From: Sipunculus nudus
Lineage: Eukaryota > Annelida > Sipuncula > Golfingiida > Sipunculidae
Length of the DNA: 64,000 nucleotides
Assembly: GCA_026874595.1 (NCBI GenBank)
Contig: CM049311.1
Location: forward strand, 39,266,676 to 39,330,675
Direction: 5' to 3'
Shown here piece by piece: positions 26,801-41,800 of the stretch. Below the pieces are notes generated by a model. It saw nothing but the letters and a program-made list of their open reading frames with translations. It had not been told where the DNA came from and did not search any database. A program made the translations under genes and the position numbers. Positions within the stretch are counted from its first letter, which is position 1, and each line of letters starts with the position of its first letter.

Positions 26801-29800
26801 TATCATAGTTACAGCTTTTAGTGTCAGCTGTGAAGGTGAAAAGATGCGTGTCTAACCATCATGTAGCATTGTGTGATATTATCACAAGGCAGTTATACTA
26901 CTTTATCTATTGAACAGTATATCATATTAACCAAATATGCACATCCATGGTATATATGAAACCATCTTTAATTTTGAAACAGTTTTTAATTTGATTTTAA
27001 TAAGGGCCCAGCTTGAAAAGCGGTGCCCTATTGTGATCACTGTGTCAGTCCTTCCGTCCAACCTTCTGTCCATCAGTGACGCTTTCTTTTGCACAATATA
27101 TCTCAACAAGAACATGCTTGATCTTTTTCATATTCACAGAGCTGATTGGTGCCTGTGAGGACTCTATCCCTATTAAATTGTAACAGACTTGCTGGAGATC
27201 AAATATGGCCACCAGAGTACAATGGGTGATTTTGTATTGCACACTTTATTCCAGACATGTCTTCTTTAATATGATTTGAACCAGTAGGATTTTTATTCCC
27301 TCGTGCATATAAAAAACCTGCATGTTTCTGTTTGTCATATTTTTAAACTATAAACTCAACTTTTTACCCAAATGTAAACTAGTCCAGCTGTACCAGAAAT
27401 GCTGGGCCCTCTGAGGACCATTGTCTGACCACATCTTGTTTATTTTAAAACTGGAATGGTTTTAGTCGTTTGAATATATTTCAGGATGATGCAGTGTTAA
27501 TCTGGGGAAGTGAATAGTACTGGATCAGTTCTCACGGAGTTCTGATTCAGTAACAGTTATCATATTTTATAGTCCTGAATTTTGTATTTCATTGTAAGAT
27601 GCAACACACATTATAAACAAGCAGGCAAGGCTTGTTTTGCATATAATTTCAGATAAATAATCTGTTTTTATAAAAAACATAAGTATATACTTAGTCTTTA
27701 AATGTTTGTTTACATATTGAACAGTCACCTGTACAGTAGCTGACATAGAAATTACAATACCATTTCTCTCACTGAACACTTGAAATAACCACCATACTTT
27801 ATCTCTGACATAGTGAAATCCTGTAAATATAATTTATAATAATTTTTTTTATTTTTCAATTGTCAAAAGGGATCAGGTTGGTTAAGTCATCTAAGAGATT
27901 TATAGTTTTTTATAATAGCTTTTCCGTTGACTTTATTCTTAGTATTTCTCTGAAATACAAAATTTGAAACAGAGATGTGTTGTTATTTTGTGTTGATATG
28001 TAACAAACAGGTGTATCTGATGTCGCCATTGAGGTGAAGGGCTACATCGAGGAGTTCCGTCCGTATATACCATTAATCCAAGGTCTGAGAAACCCAGGGA
28101 TGAGGAACAGGCATTGGGAGCAGGTATAGGTTCATCAGTTATCCTATTTATCTCTGCTGCTTATATTTTATTTATAAGCTGGAGTGAACTTTTAAATATA
28201 GCAGTTATATAACCCTGTTATGAATTTCTTTGATAATATTTTTTTTGTATCATGAATAACTGCTGGATTGGAATTCCAAAACATTTCTTTCATTTTATCA
28301 ACAAACCCAGTTTTCAATTCAGCTGCCTAAGTAAAAACATAGGTCACTGTAAGCTTCAAATATTTTCTGAGATACTTTTTTATTGGTCATTAAATGTAAA
28401 TTTGGTTGGGTTTTAGTTGATCTTTCTCTGGATGGGTTGATCTTTTATTGCACATTTTGATTTCAGCTTTCCAATGACCTTGGTTTCCCTGTCAGACCAA
28501 AAGGGTCATTGACCTTTAGTAAGTGCCTGGAGATGAAACTGCAGGATCATATACAGGCAATCACCAAAGTGGCAGAGGTGGCAGGCAAGGAATACTCGAT
28601 CGAGCAGGTATATATGGCTGTGTTGTAGTCATTTCTGATTATGGTGGATCAGAATTTCATATATTTTATTTATCTGGGTAATTCAAATAACCACAAGGAT
28701 GCAGAGTTGATAATCACTCTAACAATTAAAAGTACATAAACATTTGCAATAATATGTTTATTATCTTACCCTATTAGTTCATTTTGGCTGAATAAAAAAA
28801 AATCCCCAGCAAAACCATCCTGGTACAGGGACTTACTAACTCCAAGTCACTGTTTTTATATGTTGTGATGGTTCTATGTGTGAGTAAACATCGTCTTCAT
28901 GTGTCTTTTTACCATAACAAGACTGAGTGACCAGAGGTCCAATCATGTGCATGTGCAACATTTCCCAAACAAGGAGAAGAAACATGAAAGACGGAAGAAA
29001 CACTGGTGGGAAACTTGCAAAATCTTGTACAGTACAGCCACCATGTGGCGAGGACACTGTGTTACAGTTTTGTGCCACTGATTGTGCCTGGTGCAATCTT
29101 TTTCCACTTGTGTACAGGAGTAATTAGAATGAATTATTGACAGATACAATGATATATAAGGAGAATACCCTATTGTTCCTGTATATTTATATACCTGGTA
29201 AGTGAGTAGGTCCCTTTAACAATCATCAAACTTAATGGTGGGCCGATCATCGAGTTTAATTGAAAGTCAGTCAGTTTGCTGCCACTTTCAAGCGCTCAAT
29301 TACCAAAGGCAACTATCCATTACATCATAATCATGATAATGAGTCTTTTTTTCCCAAATAACTTCCGTATGTAACTGAGTAACACGGTAGAGGCGAGAAT
29401 GGAGGACGTAATAAACCTCTGTGAACTGGCAGGGAGCTGCAGAATTAGCGGGGAGTTTTGTAACGAAATGTACATTGCACAATATGGGCGGTATGGAGTT
29501 AAAATGCTCCATAAACTATCTAGGTCTGTGCAGCAGGTAGATGTCCTGGATTTTGGTTTAATTCTTGATTATTATAAATAATTAAAATGAAACTTTTAAA
29601 AGCATATTTTACTAATAATAGGAAAATATGAAAAAAGGCAAGAACTTCTTTTCTTAAGGTAGAATTACTAAGACATGCGGGCTTGGTTAAGAAATTACAG
29701 TTTCACAGAAAACTGCATGTTTCTTTAAATTTGCCCGAATCAATTGTTATTCGACCATCGATCGGTTTGCTCAAACCAATGATTGATTATGAAAAAGGAA

Positions 29801-32800
29801 CCGACTCCCACCACTAATATAATCTGTATGTACCAGCACACATGAAAGTAAACACATGCCAAGGCTGATATCAGGACTGCATTCTTGGAAATACAAAAGA
29901 TGGTGGTTAAAGTAAAAATATATATATATGTATTCTCAACCATTGGTCCAGGGCAGGGTAAGGGCATAAAGTTTCATTTTATTAGAGATTGGCCAGCATA
30001 CCAAAAAATTGATATGTAAATTTGTGCAAGAGGACAAAAATAAATGCTATTTTCTGATACAAGTACAGCTAACTTGGAAAGTTTTTTTATTACTCTTAAT
30101 ATGGATTAGATAAAAAACATTGCAACATAAATTGTATCTTTTAAGATATTTTAATGCAAATTAAATGTAGAATACCATATCAAGAATATCATACTTCTGT
30201 TGTGAATGATCATGACAAAATTACTTCCATGAACACTTATTGCAATTAAGTTCTAAAAAATGTTGATGAAATGTGACCTTTTTCTGATAGGCTAAGGGAC
30301 ACTTTATTGATTATTGGGGGGGATCAGTCACATTTTGGGATGGAGCTGTATGCAGATGGCATGTGCTTTCTAATGTTTCTGCTAAACAGTACTGATTTTT
30401 AATCCAAAATAAAATTATTTGTACCCCAGTGTTTTTTCAAAGAAACAATTCTTCGAATAGAAAAATCTCAATAGGATTATAAATGTAAACATTTCAGGCT
30501 TTGGACAAGATGGAAGGCGAATGGGAGCCCGTGAACTTTGACATCTTGCCGTACAAGGACACTGGTACATTTATCATGAAGGCCTCGGAGGATATTTCTC
30601 AACTTCTCGACGATCACATCGTCATGACACAGAGCATGTCATTCTCACCATACAAGAAGCCATTTGAGGAACGCATCAACACCTGGGAGAGCAAGCTCCG
30701 TACCACACAGGTCAGGAAATCCACAGTCATCACTCATATTACAGAACTGACAGGAAAAAAAATTTAGGGTATAAAAATTTTTTTAAAAGTGAAATAGTAA
30801 TTTACTTTGGCTGATAGTAGTTACTGGTTGTGAGGGCCATACACATATTATTCATTATTTAGTTTTAAGTTTTTTGTGTAGATTCTGTACGATTTAATAT
30901 TTGTATTGCAATTATAATAAGTACTGTAATTCTTTAGTCTTGTAGAGCTGAAATAAGAGTTCCTTTAGTGAAACATTGTTTATTTTTTATTACAAAAATA
31001 ATGTTCTGGTAGTTTGTATTCTGATCAAATATAAGTATGATGTGTAGGATTTTCTAATATTAGTTTATTTTAACTTTTTTTACTCTTGTTGTGTAAGCAT
31101 CTATATAATGGATTAGAGTTTAATAATTTTGTCTACATCATCAGGATGTTCTGGATGACTGGTTGCTGTGCCAGCGACAGTGGCTGTATTTAGAGCCAAT
31201 CTTCAGCTCTGAAGACATCAACCGGCAACTGCCAGTAGAGAGTAAGCGCTACCAGACCATGGAGAGACTGTGGCGTAAGATCATGAAGAATGGTAAAGAG
31301 AACCCACAGGTAAACTATAATATGTATCAAGTTTCACTACCTGACAGTGTCAACTGCAAATAAATTTATGCAACCAAGTAACAAGTAATCTGTCATGGTT
31401 ATTTTTGTTGTCAAAGCATTTTAGCACTGAATTGTTCTTTCAAGGTCATTCCAAGATGACATGTATGAAGGGAAATTTGATAAAATATCTTCTTCACAAA
31501 GACTTGGCAACCGTAGTACTAAAATCAGGGAGCATTACTATTTTATTAAAGGAGTTCTTCAGATGTTTTCTTGAATATCAAGTGCTCTGACCAGAGCCTC
31601 TAGTGGTTTAGATGACTGATATGTTTTGAATTTTCCATAACTCTTAGTTTTAGCCTTTACAATACAGTTCTCATTCTCCTTCAATTCTTCAATAATCCTT
31701 TTTATAATTACAAGTTTAATAAAAATTCAATAAAAAAAAACAATAGTAAACACCCTTACCACACATAACAAACATCTAAGTTTTCTTAATGCTGTCCACA
31801 TAGAAGCAAAGCAAAACTGGGGAAAAGAATATATCATAAAATATTTACATGGTATATACAAAGTGGTTTGCTGTGTCATTACAGGTGATCTCTCTTTGCC
31901 CTGACAACCGTCTCCTTGACAACCTGAGGGAATGTAACAAACTATTGGAGCAGGTCCAGAAGGGACTAAGCGAGTACCTTGAGACAAAGAGGAATTCCTT
32001 CCCACGATTCTACTTCCTGTCTGACGATGAGCTGCTGGAGATTCTGTCTCAGACTAAAGATCCCACAGCTGTACAACCACATCTCAGAAAATGTTTTGAG
32101 AATATTGCCAAGGTGAGGTCTAGCTCATGGAGCTGCTAGTTTTTCTGGAATGTGTTTATTTTTAAATTCTGATTCAATAAAAATATTTAATTTTTTTCTG
32201 AGATACATGGCCGCCACTGTTTTGATATATCAGATCTTTATCATGATACTGTGGTTGGCTTTTTGTTTGCAAGGTTTTAGATTTTGTGATATCTGCAGAA
32301 GGAAAATTTTAGCTAAAATAAAACCTCTGCAAATAAGAGACCTGCCTCATCTATACAGGTGATCAATTAGTTACGGTACTGCCTCATATAAAGTATCCAC
32401 GCCTTTAGGGTCAGAAGTGGAAGAATAAAGATTGATACTTTAAATACTTAATATACTTCATGTTATTTGTAAATTATTGTGTAATTGGTTTTACAAATAA
32501 TATTATCTGTTCTATTAAATGTGCAAATAATGAACAAGTATTTCCATTATTTCAGTGTTCCCCTTTGTCCTTGTCAAATGGTGAAGATTGTTATCTACGT
32601 ATTAAATGATGAAATAATGGCTATACTTTCTGTAGGTTAATGCATGGTAATGTCATGAAAATGAAACCCTCATGAAACACTGAAAAATTGAAAATCACAA
32701 AAATTTAACCCAGTAAATATGAAACTAGTCACTCTTATCAGTGTAACATAATTTGCAAAAAAGAACCAACTTTATTTTAAATTCATATTAAGCCCTATAA

Positions 32801-35800
32801 AATATATATTATTTTAAAGCTGATACAGTTTCTTTCTGATTTTTTTTTACATATTTCTGAACTTTTCATTCATTTTCACCTGATATTTGATTTGAAACAT
32901 GTTTAACAGTAGGTTACATTGTGTTACAGCTTACTTTTGAGGATGATCTGAAGATCACGGAGATGTACTCAGCGGAGGGTGAGATGGTGCCGTTTAAGGA
33001 GGTCATGTACCCGACCGGTAATGTTGAGGACTGGCTGCTGGAGGTTGAACGTGTCATGAGGGAGAGCCTGCGATGCATTCTTGGGGAAGCCCTAAAAGAT
33101 TACAAAGAGGTCTGCCAGATGTTGTTGAGACTAAATACATATCTGTATCACCATATGTTCAACAGAAAAATGTACCCTGATTGTTAATAAGTGCAGTCTT
33201 TTGTTCAGTCTAGGAATTTTTTTTTTCATATTTAATTTTAAGTCATATTGTATTCCTATGTGATGTATTAGGAAACATTAAGTCATAATATATTAAAAGT
33301 AAAATGTACCCTGGTTGGTAACCACTGCCATCTGGTGCACATTCTAGAAACTAGTCTTCTATAATTATTTTTCTTTAACAATTGTAACATGTTTTGAAGT
33401 GTTATGATAAGGTCAAGCTTTGAACCATATTAGCTATCTTGGTAGTTTTCATTTTCTATTTGGTTGAGTGAACTGTTATGACTGAAAAAAATTGTTCATT
33501 TGACGTTATTCAGTTCAGCTATGTATTGTTGAAAATAAACATTTACTTTTTTTATAATCTCCAGTTACACTATGGCTACTAGTAAATTTCAGTGTTTACA
33601 AATTCTGTTATATATAGTACAAAGACAGACACATAAAATAATTCCTCATCCCATTAATTTTTTCAGTTTATTTACTCCACAATGGAGGTTAAGTTTCTGC
33701 CTGTGTCTTTTTGTTTGTCTAACAGCAGGATTATGCAAAAATCATTAAATCAGTTTCCACCTACCCTTTCAGAGGGATGGGACATGGGCCAGAGAAACCC
33801 CTTATTACATTCTGTTGTGGTGCTTCATGAAATGGCATTATTTGGCCTGGGCAGAATATAAATTGACTGAGCCATTCTAGTTTCCAATTTGTTGTGTTTT
33901 TTTTAGCGGCCACGGACAGAATGGTGCCTGAATTGGCCTGGACAGGTGGTTATCGCAGCCTGTCAGACATACTGGACGTCAGAGGTGTCAGAATCTTTGG
34001 AACAGAACGACTTGGCGGGGCTCTACCCGAAACTCCTGTCACAGGTATGACAGGGCTGAAGATAGAATTGGAAAGTAAAGTAACAATGATTGGCGATAAT
34101 AGATGATAATTTGTTATTATTATTGAAAATTAAGTAGAATTTAAGAACAAAGATTTATCAATTATAGGATTCAAAGGAGTTGGCCACTGACAAGTTTAAG
34201 GGACTTGTATAGACTACAGTAAAGAGTTTGATACTCTAGCATTTAGAGTGAGGTCAGAAATATAGTAGATTGACACTGCAGTAGGTTCAAAATGCTGAAA
34301 TAAGATTTGTGTTGGGTGGAGTAAAACTGAATATTAAAGCAGATTACCTGCAAACCTGCTCGCAAATATCTAAGAGGGTTAAGTTTTAGACACGTATGTA
34401 GAGAGATATATATTTAGAGAGATAATCTAGTGACTTTCACCTCATATTTTATAGTACATTTTGACTACATAAACTGTGACTATTATTTGTCTTATTATTA
34501 TAAGAAGTGGTCACAATGTTATTTGTGATTGCAAATGTGCAAAAAAAACATGGGATGTTTCGTGTCTATAATTATAAGAGTTAGCTTCTTATAATTATGA
34601 TACAGGGGTTGCAGGACAGCCTTAACTCTGATATATAACTTAAACACAGCAGCAAATAAAATTTTTTTTTATGATGTTAAGGTGGATTTAAATAATAGAG
34701 AATGTTGAAATCTGTATTTAAGACAGCATATTTTATAATAAAATACAGTGGACCCCCTGAAATGGCAGACATTTTTGTCTGTTATATATATGCCAGAAAA
34801 CAGAGTTGTCCCACTGTTTTTTTTTTTTTTTTTTTGCATGTACATTCTTGAAATTTTGAATATTGAACTGTTGATAAGGTCTGTTACCTGTGGAAACACA
34901 TCTTTTGTGTGGCAATGACTGATAGATACTGAATGATCAGTGCTGCAGAAATGGTTCACACAAGTAAAACCTTGTTGTGTCAGACTTGAACTGGGTACAC
35001 CAGACACATCAGAGGGCCAAAACAATTGTTTTTTTTTTCACTGGGTAATTATAAAAACTGCAACCTGATTAGGTTGAGAGGTCAAATTTCAGCTGAGGAT
35101 CAGCGAGATTTTTTAGTTTCACAGTTGGCCCAAAGCCAGTGTGACTGCTCTGTAGGCTTCATGGGAAAGCTATGCCCTGCATCAAAAGATTGCCTCTGAT
35201 GGGAGTTCCTTGGTCTTATGACACAGCAGTTGGGATGATCACCAAACCGGGACAGGCAAGTGTGGTAGATACTGGGCCTGGGTGACACAAGACTGTAAAA
35301 TGACAGGAAGTGAGTGCTACTGACTGGTCAAGTAGTGCGTAAGGGAAACGGAATCCTGCAGATGTACATAGCTTTCATTAAGATAGCATTAAATAAATAG
35401 AGGGGTTAACTCCACATTATGAAAACTGCTCATTCTGAAGATTGACCAACTTACACAGGCTGTCAGACAGGTTTGACACAACAAGGTTTTGCCTTATACT
35501 CTGAGATCTTTTTATTCCTCTTTTGAAAATGTGTTTGGAAGCTGTGGTTGTGTATTTTTGCATCTTTTGTATATTTGCACAAACCACTGGTACAAAGGCA
35601 TTGTGAATTTTGTATCTTTACACATTGTATCTCCTTTGATTAAGGTTTGAGGTGTTTTATCTGGGTCATTTTGTAATCTCATACCGTGTTTTTTAATCAG
35701 TCCCCAGCAGTTTGTCTGGTTTTTTTTTGGTTTTGAGAAATATACATACACATGACACAATACTGTAATACAGGAAATTTAATTGCCATTAAATTTTGGA

Positions 35801-38800
35801 ATATACTCAAACAAATTTTGCAACCAACTTTCTGTGAATCACTTAAGTTGGCTGCTTACACATGTAATTCAAGAAAACCTGTAATTTCAGTAGAAATTAA
35901 CATATTTAATACTTTAACTTAGTCAAGCAGAAAATGAGACAGACAGTTACTGATGTCAGAGCATCAGTGTTCTTAAGTCAGGTTTTAGCATACTGATTGA
36001 CACTGAAGTTAAAGGGACCATGTGCTTCTTGCAGATCAGTGTTTGTGTTCAAAATTTACATGCATATAAAATTACTTGCATTACAGTATACTGTGGATAC
36101 ATATTTCAATGGTTTTTCTGTCTTAAAGTGATACCAATGTCTTTTGAATCACATGTTAATGAGTGTTTATAATTTGTCATGTCCTTATCATTTTAACGTA
36201 TATAGGGGAAGCTGGTAAGCTAAACAAATGTTTGCACAAAAATGAAATAAATGTAGCTAGCTTTATATAATAAATGTGCCTGAATTCTATATAAACTGTA
36301 AAAACACAGTTTAGTTGCAGATGTATATTTATCATGTCAATGTATTTCTTTACCAGACACATTTTTACCTACAATTATCTTTTTTTCTTTTTAAGATAAT
36401 CAGACCTGTCTCTTGGTAATTAATTTATCGGGACAGAATATGTTAATTTTTATACATCACATTTTCCTGGCATGACTATCCTTATACCTCTTGTTCTTAA
36501 GTCACATTATATTATAAAATATATACTACACATTAAAGACAGATCTTCAATGATCTAGTCACTATAAAGAAAGCAGAACCAATATTTAAAGCAGAATTTT
36601 AATTATTTAAAACCTGAAAATAATCTAGTGACACCTAAAAATGGGTAAGATTATTTGAAAATTTTGTTTTTCTGTTTCAGTGTAATAACATCCACTAAAT
36701 ATGGGGAAAGCACTTTTTTTTTACTCAAGATATTTTCCATCAAAGTTGATTGTAATATAATTGTTTTTTTTTTTACAAAAAAGACAAATATTTAAATATA
36801 TTTTGTGCAGTTTTCTCATAAAGAAAACCAAATAAGCAATAAGCATGAACTAAATGTAAGTCACATCCTAGCATGAGCTGTCACAAAACCTTACAGTCAC
36901 ATCATTCCAGGCAAGGTACCAGAACTTTATTTCTTCTTTTTTTTCAGTATTACTTCAGTAAAACTTAATTTTAAATGAAAGTTCAGTGTTTCAGTCTATA
37001 AACTTTGAGTTCAAGTACATGTCTGAATCCAAGCCACTCAATTCCAAGTCTGAGTCTGAGCGGTTCGAGACCAAGGTTTTTCTAACTTTTGGAAGTCATT
37101 TTGAGTCCAAGCCGAGTCCTGTAAAAAAAAATCTTAATTAAAAGCACCCCATAAGTATAACAGAAAGTTGAGAATATCATCAGTTAGTTTATACATGCTT
37201 TTCAACTTTATGTTTAATAACATTCAGCTTTTGATGCACAGATAAAGCTTTGTCATTTTTAAAAAATATTCGGTCAATAATTTTATTGTATAAATTTTTA
37301 TCATGTTTTTTTATCAAGATTCCTGACCTATTGAATCCAAGTGCAAGACAAAGTCCGGACTCCCATCCCACATCACATTTACTTGTCTGATAACTGGCCT
37401 TTGGTCATTTTGGCCTACCAGTACAGGAGTTCTGACTTGCCTGATTGTTTCCATTATATACGTTGCATGAAACAAGATCCCAACATCATCTTTTTAGATT
37501 TATTTTTCTAGGTTTGAACTGGGTTTCAGTTACATGTTTGTGATACATTTCAATGAAGCAGTTATAAGAGAATCAGTTTTTTGGCTACTGCACACAGTGG
37601 ATGAAGATATTGTTTGGATGTTGTCTTTTTTGCATGATATTCTACCTTTGGGAAAAGTATTTACCGCAAGGTTGGGACTATGTCTTGATGATTTTTTTTA
37701 CATTTGATAAGAATATATACAGTGTTTTTTGTGATGTATTTTTTCTACTTTTTTTTGTCTTCTATCTTTATGTTATAATGTAATCTTCTAAACATTTTTC
37801 TTCCAATCTGTCCCATAAATGTCAAATCTTACAAATCATATTTTTTAACCATGTTTTTTTTTACTCTATCTGGTATTTTCACTTTTTCAAATATATTTGA
37901 AAATCCTGTATCAAATATTTTTTTGGCAATATTTATTATGTCTTTCATTATTTTTTTCTAAGAGCAACTGGATGTTATGACAGAACATTTCTGAACAGAT
38001 ACAGATTAGTTCATTTACTTTCATAAAGTAGTTAATGTTCTCATGTAATATTATTTGCAGCTGGATGACTTGCGAGAACTTGTACGCAGCAAGCTGACTA
38101 GGATTGGTCGTCAGATTTTATCAGCTTTGATCGTAATTGAGGTGCACGCCCGAGATGTGGTCGCAAGAATGATTGAAGAAAAAGTGATGAACGTTAATGA
38201 TTTTGAATGGATCAGTCAGCTGAGGTATGATAAAAAATTGAATATTAATTATTATTTTAAATTTCTTTTTTCTTATCATCATGCATCAGCATGATATTTT
38301 AGATAATATTTTGTGTTTCACTGGCAGAAGCATGTAAAATGCCATTAGTAAAGGAGTTTATCAGTTAGAATGATTAAAAAAGTGAAAACAGTTGAATCAA
38401 GTGCCTGAGGAGTGTGTGTGATGTATCTGTCACACTACTTGTGTTAACAACTTTATCAAAGAACCTGTCTTGCTTGCTATTGTGCAGTTAATAACTGGCT
38501 TCAAAATCTTTGTCACTCTGCTGAGCTTTTTGTACATGTATTGTGTTTAGGAGAAAATGAAAAAAAAATAGATTCTGTGGTTTGCTAGGGTTTCAAATTT
38601 GCGATATTTGCAAAATGGAAATTGTGCCAAAAATAAAACCATTATGAAGACGTCCAGTCTATACATTTGAACATTCATGTGTACTTTAGCCTCAACGGCA
38701 TCTCATATACGTTACCCTGTACCAATGAAAGCCAAAAGGCTGAAGAAAAATGACATCACCAATATCAACTGATCTGTTTGAACTGAACAAGTGAGAGACT

Positions 38801-41800
38801 CACTTGTGTGCAGGGCCATCATTATTCATTTCAGTGCTATGAATGTAATAACAGTGATAATAACTGTATCATTATTTGCCAATGGCAGCAGAGTGACCTC
38901 TGACCCAAGATGCTCAGCTCAGTGTGGTGTAGAATAATACTGTACATACCCAATTTATTCCTATCAAAATTTGGTAGCTTCATTAATTTTGATATCTGAA
39001 TTAGTCACTGGAGGTCATAGTATTTAGTTTGTCTGGTACTAAGTATGTCTAGAGAACATTGTAATAGAAACTTGTGTCACCTGGAGTTAAAAAATGTGCC
39101 ATCACATGGATGGACATACAGAGATACAAACAATGGACAGAGAATGGTCATTGCATCTTTAAAATTAATTTCACTTACACTGATTTCAGAAAAATCCATA
39201 TTTTGCAATTTAAACTTTTACAATATTTCAGATAACCGATAATGTAGATGAGATGTTAGTTGATGACGGTTTATAGTAGGAAGTTGATCTGTGTAGGTTG
39301 TTGTCTTATTCCTGAAGGTGTTATTTTCACAACAATTTCCTTTCACAAATTAAGCAAATTTGACACTCTCGCAAGCTAAAAGCTGACGACAGTAATTGAT
39401 TGTGTATAAAGATATTGCCTCTGTACCTGTTCTGATGGCAGTATCCTCAGACGTGTCACAGTAATTGTTTGTTTTTAATGATATTGCCTCTTTACCTGTT
39501 CTGGTCAAGCAGATATAATCCAAATCTCATTATATTATCATATAACATATTTGGTAATGAAAAAAAATATATAAATATAGATTTTACTTAACATGAGCCA
39601 AATTCCTGGAGGAATTCCATTTTTTCTATATATTTTTCCACTAAAAACTTGAGGTTGTGTGATTTGTTCAAAAACTATTGGCACATCTATGAGCACTGTC
39701 AACTTGGTAGTGACGTCAAACACTGGGAAATCCCCTGTGACTAAAAATTCCAGATCTTAGTTAAAGCACAGTATTTCTGCCGCCGGCAGTCCCAAATTTT
39801 CAGCAGGGAATAAAAACAACATGCATTACTAGATCTGAGTTGTTGATAAAATCTAGTCCATGATGTCACATGTGTACCAACCAGTCAAATCAGGGCAAAG
39901 TCTGGGATCTGGATGAAATCCTCCATTCACACAACAAATGCACACGGCATGTGGAATAGGTTTACATAACCTTCTGATGGCAGTATCCTCAGACATGTTG
40001 AATTTGATCTTCAGGTACTACTGGGTTGATGAGAACCTCTACATCAGGGCTGTCAATGCTGAGTTCCCCTATGGCTACGAGTACCTGGGAAACAGTGGTC
40101 GCCTCGTTATCACACCTCTCACTGACAGGTAGGTTCATTCACTGCATCTTCACTAATTAAGACTGGTGGATGCAAGGTAAATAATAATTGTTGTAACATG
40201 ACCTGTCTTAGTTACTAATGTAACAGATCTTCATATGGTGTACATTTAATTGAATATTTTACATAATTTAATATTAAACTGCTATATTTGCGAAGAGAAA
40301 AAAAACGCAACCATCAAATTAAGGTAATACCCCTGGCAAAAATCCCTTTGTTAAAAATTAATCTGAAAGCTGTTTCAGATGTATATTATACCCCATAAAG
40401 TATACAGCATTTAAACCTGATACAGATTTCTTTCTGATGGTATATGAATTTATGAGATTCACATCCGTTTTCCTGGATTTACAGATGTTACCTGACTCTG
40501 ACTGGAGCTCTTCACTTGAAGTTTGGTGGGGCACCTGCTGGACCTGCTGGTACAGGGAAAACTGAAACCACCAAGGTACACCCAGCATGAAACAGCTTAT
40601 ATAACAATTCTCTGTAATTCTTAATGTAGAAATAGAGCTAATGCAGGTCTGGACAGATGATATATTTTTAGCTCAGTGAGCTTATGTCATGGCGATGCTA
40701 ACTTTTCAAAATCACGAAAAAATACTTCTTTTGCTTTATTTCTTGACCAGTTTCATTTTGTTTGTTTTACCTAATAGGACTAGATGTCGGCTTTAAAATC
40801 TCAACACAAAGTTTTGAAACTTACTTTATCAAAGTCACAAAAAATGCTTCTTATCCCATATTTCTATAATTGTGAGTCTGCTTGTTTTATCTGAATGGAC
40901 TTGGAGCTCATCTCCTAAACTTTTACACCAAATTTTGAACCTGCAGGTTGGGCTTCTTGAGATACCAACTTTCAGAGATGAAAAGTTCATTCCATGCACT
41001 TTGTGAATATTGCATTATTTTATGTTTTGGGGGTGTCTGGTGAGCACTACACCATGGAGGTTCTGGTTGTAACCCATTTGTCTGTGGGTTATGCAAATGG
41101 CAGATTGAGATTAAACATTAAGTTTACTTTGCAAAACCCTTAAAAAGTGAGTGTTAAGCCATTAAGGATATTGGCTAACAGGATTGTGCACTTTTGTCAT
41201 TTTATCAGCTGATCTTTGGTTTCGAAGCTGAATGCATTTGTAAGAAATATCACAAAAACTTGTATGAAATTTAAATTGAACATTATCACTACTAACATCT
41301 GACATTTTTTGTTTCAGGATTTGGCCAAGGCTATGGCTGTCCAGTGTGTTGTGTTTAACTGTTCTGACCAGTTGGATTTTATGGCTATGGGCAAGTTCTT
41401 CAAAGGTCTTGCCAGGTATGTCTTTCATTTGTATTATGCTTAATGATAATGTTATCATTTAAGATAGGCCAGTTATTATGAATTATAAAATTATTTGATT
41501 TAGCTTGGAGGGCAGATTTCATCAGACTTCTTTTTTTTTTCTAAAGGCTTTCCAGCATTTCTTCCCCAGATTATTATTACAGTTTTGCAGTTAATCTGGA
41601 TGGACCCATATTCAAAGTTAAGTTATATCTTTAAAAAATTAAAGTAATGTATATAATTCCTTTTTTTGTAATTTATTTCTTCATTTAATCAGTTTCCAGA
41701 ATTACAGATTTCAGTAGTTAACTATACTTATTACATCATAATTTTATTTGTTTTTAAAAACTATATGAAAGAATAATCCGAAACAAAAACTTTCCAAGCA

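Larger units (their letters stand above)
21374..28010 (+). other. Intron 15 (6.6 kb), repeat-rich
   Basis: Largest complete intron. Contains a decayed hairpin-headed repeat at 22051-23832, a 77-bp tandem duplication at 26368-26517 inside a possible hAT-like element (26252-26727), and a short hairpin-headed element at 27003-27410. About 23900-26200 shows no recognised element or ORF of interest. Confidence 0.55.

Noticed and set aside
28899-29127. Overlapping ORFs on both strands in intron 17
   Set aside because: No recognisable domain or homology, no splice or start signals; typical chance ORFs.
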